In this document: in pieces, positions 50,362-55,172 of the stretch
How positions within the stretch are numbered: position 1 is the first letter of the stretch
How the letters are laid out: the number at the start of each line of letters is the position of its first letter
NCBI GenBank assembly: GCA_964422925.1
Contig: CAYRDC010000017.1
Coordinates: 1-55,172 of the forward strand
Source: CAYRDC01 sp964422925
GTDB lineage: Bacteria > Bacteroidota > Bacteroidia > Chitinophagales > S012-47
Direction of reading: 5' to 3'
Length of the DNA: 55,172 nucleotides
Notes under the pieces: generated by a model
Seen by the model: the letters and a program-made list of their open reading frames with translations, nothing else
Told to the model about the DNA's origin: nothing
The model's database searches: none
Position numbers and translations under genes: made by a program

Positions 50362-51240
50362 ATGATTAACAAAAGGCAAACCCTGCTGCTTGTTGCTTTA
50401 ACGGCCTTCACTGTGGTGTCATCCTGCAAAAGCGAATCAAAAGGCGATGCGGTAACGCTGCAATTGAACCTTGAAAAGGGACAACAGTATTCCATGGAAA
50501 TGACGGTAAACAGCACGGCAAATACCATGGGTATGGACATCACCACGGACATGAATATGGAAATGACCATGAATGTGGATGATGTGGATAATGAAGGCAT
50601 CATTACCGTATCAACCAGTTATGATCATATTGTTTTTGAGCAGAATATGCCTATGATGGGTAAACTTCGCTATGATTCGGATGATCCGGATGCCGCTTCC
50701 GGAACCATGTCTGATGTGTACAAGGAGGCATTTGAACCGATCCTGAATGCCCACCTGACCATGAAAATGGATAAACACGGAAAAGTGGTTGACATTGAAG
50801 GGCTGGATGAGCTGACTGAAGAATTGGCGCAGGGACAGTTGCCGGATCTGCAGTCTAATTTCAAGGAAAACATGGATTACTTTTTTGCTGTTTTCCCGGA
50901 AGATCCGGTTCATGTGGGGGATTCCTGGGCCAGGACTTTAAGCCTGAAATCGCAATTTCCAATGCAGGTGGAGACAACCTATACGCTCCAAGAGATCAAA
51001 GACGGAAAAGCCATCATTTCGGTTACGGGGAATTTGTCTATGGATGAAGGCAACAGTGTGGCCAACCAGACAGGGTTAAAATCACTGGAAGGAACACTGG
51101 AAGGCGAGATGGCCGTAGATATTTCCACCGGCTGGACGGTCCGTGGCGATATAGAGCAGGACCTGAAATTAGGAGTAGAGCAAATGGGGCAAAGCATAGA
51201 AATGGATATCGTCAATGAGATCTCTTTTAAATCCAAATAA
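50362..51240 (+). CDS. DUF6263-type lipoprotein
   Basis: The 292-residue protein has a lipoprotein signal (MINKRQTLLLVALTAFTVVS-SC, Cys22). Its mature part opens with VTLQLNLEKGQQYSMEMTVN and a repetitive Met/Asp/Thr run (MGMDITTDMNMEMTMNVDDV), then MKMDKHGKVVDIEGLDEL, FFAVFPEDPVHVGDSWARTL and GLKSLEGTLEGEMAVDISTG. These strands match the DUF6263 pattern as I recall it. No enzyme motif is seen; the beta-rich fold faces the periplasm or outer surface. It is followed by a weak terminator-like hairpin. Confidence 0.75.
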   Translation: MINKRQTLLLVALTAFTVVSSCKSESKGDAVTLQLNLEKGQQYSMEMTVNSTANTMGMDITTDMNMEMTMNVDDVDNEGIITVSTSYDHIVFEQNMPMMGKLRYDSDDPDAASGTMSDVYKEAFEPILNAHLTMKMDKHGKVVDIEGLDELTEELAQGQLPDLQSNFKENMDYFFAVFPEDPVHVGDSWARTLSLKSQFPMQVETTYTLQEIKDGKAIISVTGNLSMDEGNSVANQTGLKSLEGTLEGEMAVDISTGWTVRGDIEQDLKLGVEQMGQSIEMDIVNEISFKSK

Positions 51241-51261
51241 CCGGTAAGAATTTGCAAGAGG

Positions 51262-51289
51262 CCTGTCCCCTGCGGGCAGACTTTTTTTA
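51262..51289 (+). terminator. Probable weak terminator after the DUF6263 gene
   Basis: An imperfect stem, CTGTCCC with GGG-CAG (one bulge), is followed by seven T at 51282-51288. It lies just before the CPBP gene, which starts 9 bp further on. Confidence 0.45.
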
Positions 51290-51297
51290 TTAGCCTT

Positions 51298-51873
51298 ATG
51301 CGGAATACACGGAAATTTTTCTGGATCATGGGCCTGGCCACGCTGTTCGGGTTCGGCAGCCTGGGCCTGTTGATTATCTATTACTTCCAGGGCCTGGATG
51401 TAAGCTACCTGGTTCAATATGGGTCCGGCTGGATGTACCAGGTATACCGTGGCCTGCTGTTTGGGCTGATTGCCGCCCTGAATATGCTGTGGCTGATCAA
51501 TACGCCCTTGCTGAAAGATTCCAGAAATTTTTTTACGAGGATTATCCAGGGAGCGGACCTCCGGTTGATAGACCTGATATTTTTATCGCTGGCTGCGGGG
51601 ATCGGGGAGGAATTGTTTTTCCGGGGCGGCCTGCAACCTTACCTGGGCATCTGGCTGACCGCTTTCGTGTTTATCGTCCTGCATGGCTACATCAATCCTT
51701 TTGACTGGCAAATGAGCCTGTACGGTGTGCTTATGATTGTAATCAGTGCCGGGCTGGGCTATCTGTTTGAGTACATCGGTTTGTTTGCTGCCATTTCCGC
51801 TCATTTTATCATCGACCTGATTTTGTTTATCAAGTTCCGGTATTACGTAAAGGAACCTATTGGAAAGGAATAA
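51298..51873 (+). CDS. CPBP-family intramembrane metalloprotease
   Basis: The 191-residue protein has about five hydrophobic spans. The motifs are IGEELFFRGGLQPYLG (EExxxR, catalytic Glu pair, about residue 102), FVFIVLHGYINPF (metal-binding His in the second motif) and SAHFIIDLI (HxxxD, third motif). Known for the family: Rce1/CAAX-type proteases that cleave within or near the membrane; many bacterial members protect against bacteriocins or are of unknown role. It has no signal peptide. It starts 9 bp after a weak terminator and ends 7 bp before the convergent lamin-tail gene. Confidence 0.9.
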   Translation: MRNTRKFFWIMGLATLFGFGSLGLLIIYYFQGLDVSYLVQYGSGWMYQVYRGLLFGLIAALNMLWLINTPLLKDSRNFFTRIIQGADLRLIDLIFLSLAAGIGEELFFRGGLQPYLGIWLTAFVFIVLHGYINPFDWQMSLYGVLMIVISAGLGYLFEYIGLFAAISAHFIIDLILFIKFRYYVKEPIGKE

Positions 51874-51880
51874 TTCCCGG

Positions 51881-54353
51881 TCACCTGGCCAGTCGCGTTA
51901 TAACGCATTTCTTCCTGAACCGTTCGACCTGCCCGGGATTGCCGGGATGTACCAGCTCGAATGCAAGGATATAGATTCCCTGCGGGAGCGGTTGAAGGTC
52001 TTCTCCGGTGCCGTCCCAGGTCAGGAACCCTTCCGTGGCGAGCAATTTATTGTCAAGCAGCACTTTCACCGGTCGGCCGTTTACGTCAAATACGCGGACG
52101 GTGGCGGTAAAGCCCGGATCCTGGAGGTTGTAATGGACAGTGAGGTAATCGTTGTACCCGTCCTGGTCGGGGGAGAAAGTTTCGGGCTCTATGGTAAACC
52201 GTTCCGCGGAAGGGGCAAAAAGGCTCATTTGCGAATTCCTGTAAGCCGGAGTTCCATAGCCGGCCGTGGAAGCAGCGCTGTGCCAGTTGTTTTTATCCTG
52301 GGTAGGGGCATTGGGGTTGATCCGTTCCAGCGAAACCCCGTTCACGTCATCAATCAGGGGGAAATGCCAGCTTTCGGAATAATGCAACCGGTCCAGGACA
52401 TGCAGGCTGTCTTTTTGCAGTTTTACCACCCCGTCATCATCGGGCCAGTTGGGTAAACCGGGTACCTCTATGACTCCTCCGGGGTTTGGCGTGTAGTAGT
52501 CGTATAGCGTCTGCTGGCGGTCGGAGGTAAAGGCCAGGTATTCTCCGGGTTTCAGAAGAATGGGCTTGCCGGAAAGCGTGACCTCGTCATCTGCTGTGTG
52601 GAATACCGGGTTTTCCTCGATCCACTGCAAACCGCGCAGGTCCAGGATGTTTTGCGACAAATTTACGACTTCCACATAATCAACCCCTCCCGAAACGGGA
52701 TTGAACAACACTTCATTGATTACGAGGTCACCGCTGTCCACGGGAAAGGGTTTAATGAATGCCAGGGTGTCCGGAAAGGCCAGTTCATTGCCCGGGCAGT
52801 CGTGAATGCCGCTGGCATGCAGGGTATACAAGCTGCCTTGTTGCACGGCTTTTGGCAGGCGCAGGTGGTATTGGTCCTGCCCGTTGCCCTGGGGAATGGC
52901 CTGCAGCGGTTTCCCCAGGTCCGGGGTAATGGTATAATGGACTGTGTCGGTAGCCTCAGCCGTTATCACCGCTTCGGAGAAAAACACTTTCAGCGTGGAA
53001 TCATTCAGCAAATCCGCGTACAGCAGGTAAGGCCCCGTGGTGTCCGGGTATTTTCCCAATACGCTGTTTGGAAAACCAGGCGTTCCGCCTGCCGGATTTT
53101 CCGAGGCGATCCAGTTGCTGGCCCCGGAACACTGGCTTTGCGGATCGATGAGTTCCAGCGACCAACCCCCGAAACTTTTACCGGCATCCCGGTACCATCC
53201 ATCGGTGTAGTGCACCTGGTAAATGGTTGTTCCCCAGGGGCCTGTCAGCGTGAGGTCATCCCCGCTGTTGTTGAGGGCGGGCAGGCCGACTACGGGGATT
53301 AGCGTTCCAAAGGATTTGAACAGTGCCGTATCGGCCTGATCACATACAATGCCCAGTCCACCGGGCGGCAGCTGCACCGGAGGCAACGGGACGGTAGAAG
53401 ATGCATCTGAAAAAGTCCAGCCCTGCAAATCAATGGGCAGGCCGGAAAGATTGTATAATTCAACATATTCAGCTTCGGGCAGCCCGACAGGCGGATTGGG
53501 ATCGGCCATGATTTCGTTGATTACCATGTCTCCCGGCACCGGTTTGTAATACACAAACGGAATGGCAGCCGCTTGCATGGTATTTCCCTGCAGGTCCTTT
53601 ACCCCTGCCACCGACAGGGTGTCTTGCTGGCCATTGGTAAACGGGTTGGCCCAGGTTAAGTGGACCAGTGCGGGATCGCTGCCGTCCGGCTGGGCCTGCG
53701 CGGGTGGCCCGGCAATGAGTGCCTGGTAGTTCGGAGTGGTTCCGGCAGAGGCCTGGTCAAGCGGCTCGGAAAAACGTATATCCAGGGCCGTGCTGTCTGT
53801 AACCGATAGGTTGAGAATCACCGGACCGGAGGTATCGACCTGAACGGGATCGATCAGTATGTCATCAAAGAAAAAGGCGGATGCGTTGGAGGTGGTATGC
53901 TTGCAGTAAAATCCGAAGTACTGCCCGGAGGGATAGGTGTTGTCTGTGGCAGTAGCTTCCAGTTGCCAGAGGGTGCCGCCATTNNNNNNNNNNNNNNNNN
54001 NNNNNNNNNNNNNNNNNNNNNNNNNNNNNNNNNNNNNNNNNNNNNNNNNNNNNNNNNNNNNNNNNNNNNNNNNNNNNNNNNNNGCGGTTGTTGGCAGAAG
54101 GGGCAAAGTTCAACTTGAAATAAAATTCCCAGGTGGTGCTGTCGGCCATCAGCACGGGTACCGAAAGATGGGCCACATCCGTGCCCACCGGGTCGTTGAG
54201 TTGCAACTGTTTTGTGGCGTTTACCATAAACTTGGCGGATTCCCCCTGCCAGGTGGGGTTGGCCGTGAAATCTCCATCGGAAAAATCATCGAAAAACTGG
54301 GGCCTGGCGGTCAGCCCCGACAGGATCAGCAACAGGATAGTGAATGGCCTCAT
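51881..54353 (-). CDS. Secreted lamin-tail-domain protein, broken by an assembly gap
   Basis: The coding sequence starts at 54353 with a signal peptide (MRPFTILLLILSGLTARPQF) and ends at 51881; 100 N at 53984-54083 interrupt it and shift the apparent frame, so the gap length is not exact. After the gap are repeats with PVQVDTSGPVILNLS and SEPLDQASAG (Ig-like), two lamin-tail domains (MVINEIMADPNPPVGLPEAE; DLVINEVLFNPVSGGVDYVE), and a C-terminal end with FSPDQDGYNDYLTVHYN, VRVFDVNGRPVK and PQGIYILAFELV. That end resembles a FlgD-Ig or T9SS-type domain rather than the PNTFTPNGDG form. The protein is secreted and likely surface-exposed; role unknown. It converges with CPBP and is divergent from asd. 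Confidence 0.85.
53984..54083. other. Assembly gap of 100 N
   Basis: All bases are N. The length is the usual placeholder, so the true distance is unknown. It lies inside the lamin-tail gene between SANNR and NGGTLW on the protein. Confidence 1.
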
Positions 54354-54372
54354 AACAGAAAAATGAAATTAC

Positions 54373-54405
54373 TCAATTTAGCGTATTCGGGCATCCCGGA
54401 GCAAA
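54373..54405 (-). promoter_or_regulatory. Candidate promoter of the lamin-tail gene
   Basis: On the minus strand, TTTG (54402-54405) and TAAATTGA (54373-54380) are separated by 21 bp, near the Bacteroidota spacing. The -7 box departs from TAnnTTTG at two positions. It lies 19 bp upstream of the ATG at 54353. Confidence 0.4.
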
Positions 54406-54451
54406 CTTTTCTTTGCCGCGAAGTCGTTAACTTTAGCCCGGAGGGTTTGTT

Positions 54452-55172
54452 ATGAAGTTGTTGATTGCAGGCGCTACAGGGCTTGTGGGCCGCACCATGC
54501 TGCGGGTGCTGGAAGAGCGGGATTTCCCGGCTGAGGAAGTGATATGCGCGGCATCAGAGCGCTCAGCCGGCATGGAACTGCCTTTCCGCGGGCGTTCCCT
54601 GAAAGTGGTGACCCTGGAAGAAGGCCTTGCCGCCCGGCCCGGGCTGGCTTTGTTTTCGGCCGGGGCAGCCGTTTCTCGGGAATGGGCTCCGCGCTTTGCC
54701 GGAAACGGATGCAGGGTCATCGACAACTCCAGCGCCTGGCGATTGAATCCGGAAGTTCCCCTGGTGGTTCCTGAAATCAATGCTTCGGCTATCGAAAAGG
54801 GTCATTACATCATTGCCAATCCCAATTGCTCTACCATCCAGCTGGTGATGGCCTTGTATCCCTTGCATAAGGCATTTGGCCTGGAGCGGGTAGTGGTGTC
54901 TACCTACCAGTCGGTGACCGGCACCGGCAAGAAAGCTGTTGACCAGTGGGAAAATGAACGGGCCGGGCGCAACGGGCCCATGGTTTATCCCCACCCGATT
55001 GACCGCAACGTGCTCCCCGCGTGCGACATTTTTCTCGATAACGGCTATACCCGCGAAGAGGTGAAGGTGATGGAAGAAAGCCGGAAAATACTGGAGCTGC
55101 CTGAGCTGCGCATAACGGCCACGGCTGTGCGGGTGCCGGTTGACGGGGGCCATTCCGAAAGCGTGAACATCA
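54452..55172 (+). CDS. asd: Aspartate-semialdehyde dehydrogenase (3' partial)
   Basis: The frame opens at ATG 54452 and runs off the window end, giving 240 residues so far. It begins MKLLIAGATGLVGRTMLRVL (NADP-binding GxTGxVG), then VIDNSSAWRL, and the catalytic Cys in NPNCSTIQLVMALYPL, STYQSVTGTGKKAVDQ, and VRVPVDGGHSES. Family length is about 330, so roughly the last 90 residues lie outside. It reduces aspartyl phosphate to aspartate semialdehyde, the branch point to lysine, diaminopimelate, threonine and methionine. The promoter is not clear; TAACTTTA at 54428-54435 is a possible -7 box. It is divergent from the lamin-tail gene. Confidence 0.95.
   Translation, partial: MKLLIAGATGLVGRTMLRVLEERDFPAEEVICAASERSAGMELPFRGRSLKVVTLEEGLAARPGLALFSAGAAVSREWAPRFAGNGCRVIDNSSAWRLNPEVPLVVPEINASAIEKGHYIIANPNCSTIQLVMALYPLHKAFGLERVVVSTYQSVTGTGKKAVDQWENERAGRNGPMVYPHPIDRNVLPACDIFLDNGYTREEVKVMEESRKILELPELRITATAVRVPVDGGHSESVNI

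Noticed and set aside
53865..54118. Apparent frameshift in the lamin-tail gene
   Set aside because: The shift coincides with the 100-N gap, whose length is a placeholder; no evidence of a real mutation.

Overview
The window is a 55,172-bp piece of a Bacteroidota chromosome. The evidence is: three proteins with type IX secretion (T9SS) or related C-terminal domains, a PorP/SprF-family outer-membrane protein, a bacteroidotal GGGP-synthase homologue, DUF2480, Bacteroidota-type -7 promoter boxes (TAnnTTTG), and genes that mostly lack Shine-Dalgarno sequences. A 100-base run of N (53984-54083) marks a scaffold gap, so this is probably a draft or metagenome-assembled genome. I cannot name the genus. 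There is no phage, insertion sequence or CRISPR array. Most of the window is core metabolism and envelope biogenesis, with a few poorly known genes between.

Layout. 1-1218: 3' end of a secreted T9SS protein, followed by about 490 bp of non-coding DNA with strong inverted repeats. 1709-4495 (minus): Nfu Fe-S scaffold, RecX, heme A synthase and a small membrane protein. 4606-8579 (minus): E2 and E1 of 2-oxoglutarate dehydrogenase, then tRNA-Phe. 8872-20519 (minus): a long envelope cluster, read from CoaX through an outer-membrane protein, a TPR protein, LptC, a small membrane protein, a CNNM/CBS protein, a PpiD/SurA-like foldase, DUF2480, a lytic transglycosylase and a large membrane protein. 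20548-21965 (minus): a protein made of 13-residue repeats, a lipoprotein and a thioredoxin-like ferredoxin. 22008-22904 (plus): 2,4-dienoyl-CoA reductase-like SDR. 22905-25776 (minus): histidine kinase, REC-PAS protein and single-domain response regulator. 25871-26140 (minus): a small Cys-rich protein.

26261-29325 (plus): GGGP synthase, RsgA, Dtd, a membrane protein and a MazG-like pyrophosphohydrolase. 29315-31128 (minus): ComB-like phosphatase and GcvT. 31246-32211 (plus): LpxD-like acyltransferase. 32572-38981 (plus): a surface cassette of a small secreted protein, a 1653-residue repeat adhesin with a gliding-motility-type C-terminal domain, and a PorP/SprF partner, preceded by a structured leader and closed by a strong terminator. 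39057-41414: RNase HII (minus) and an ABC exporter pair (plus). 41526-48103 (plus): a TetR-controlled RND efflux operon. 48197-55172: ThiL (minus), DUF3089 and DUF6263 lipoproteins and a CPBP protease (plus), a lamin-tail secreted protein broken by the gap (minus), and the start of aspartate-semialdehyde dehydrogenase (plus).

The least explained features are the adhesin cassette (including a P-domain inserted inside an Ig-like repeat), the TDWKSEAD repeat protein, the small Cys-rich protein, and the palindrome in the tetR promoter. All family assignments come from reading the translated sequence; no database search was run.
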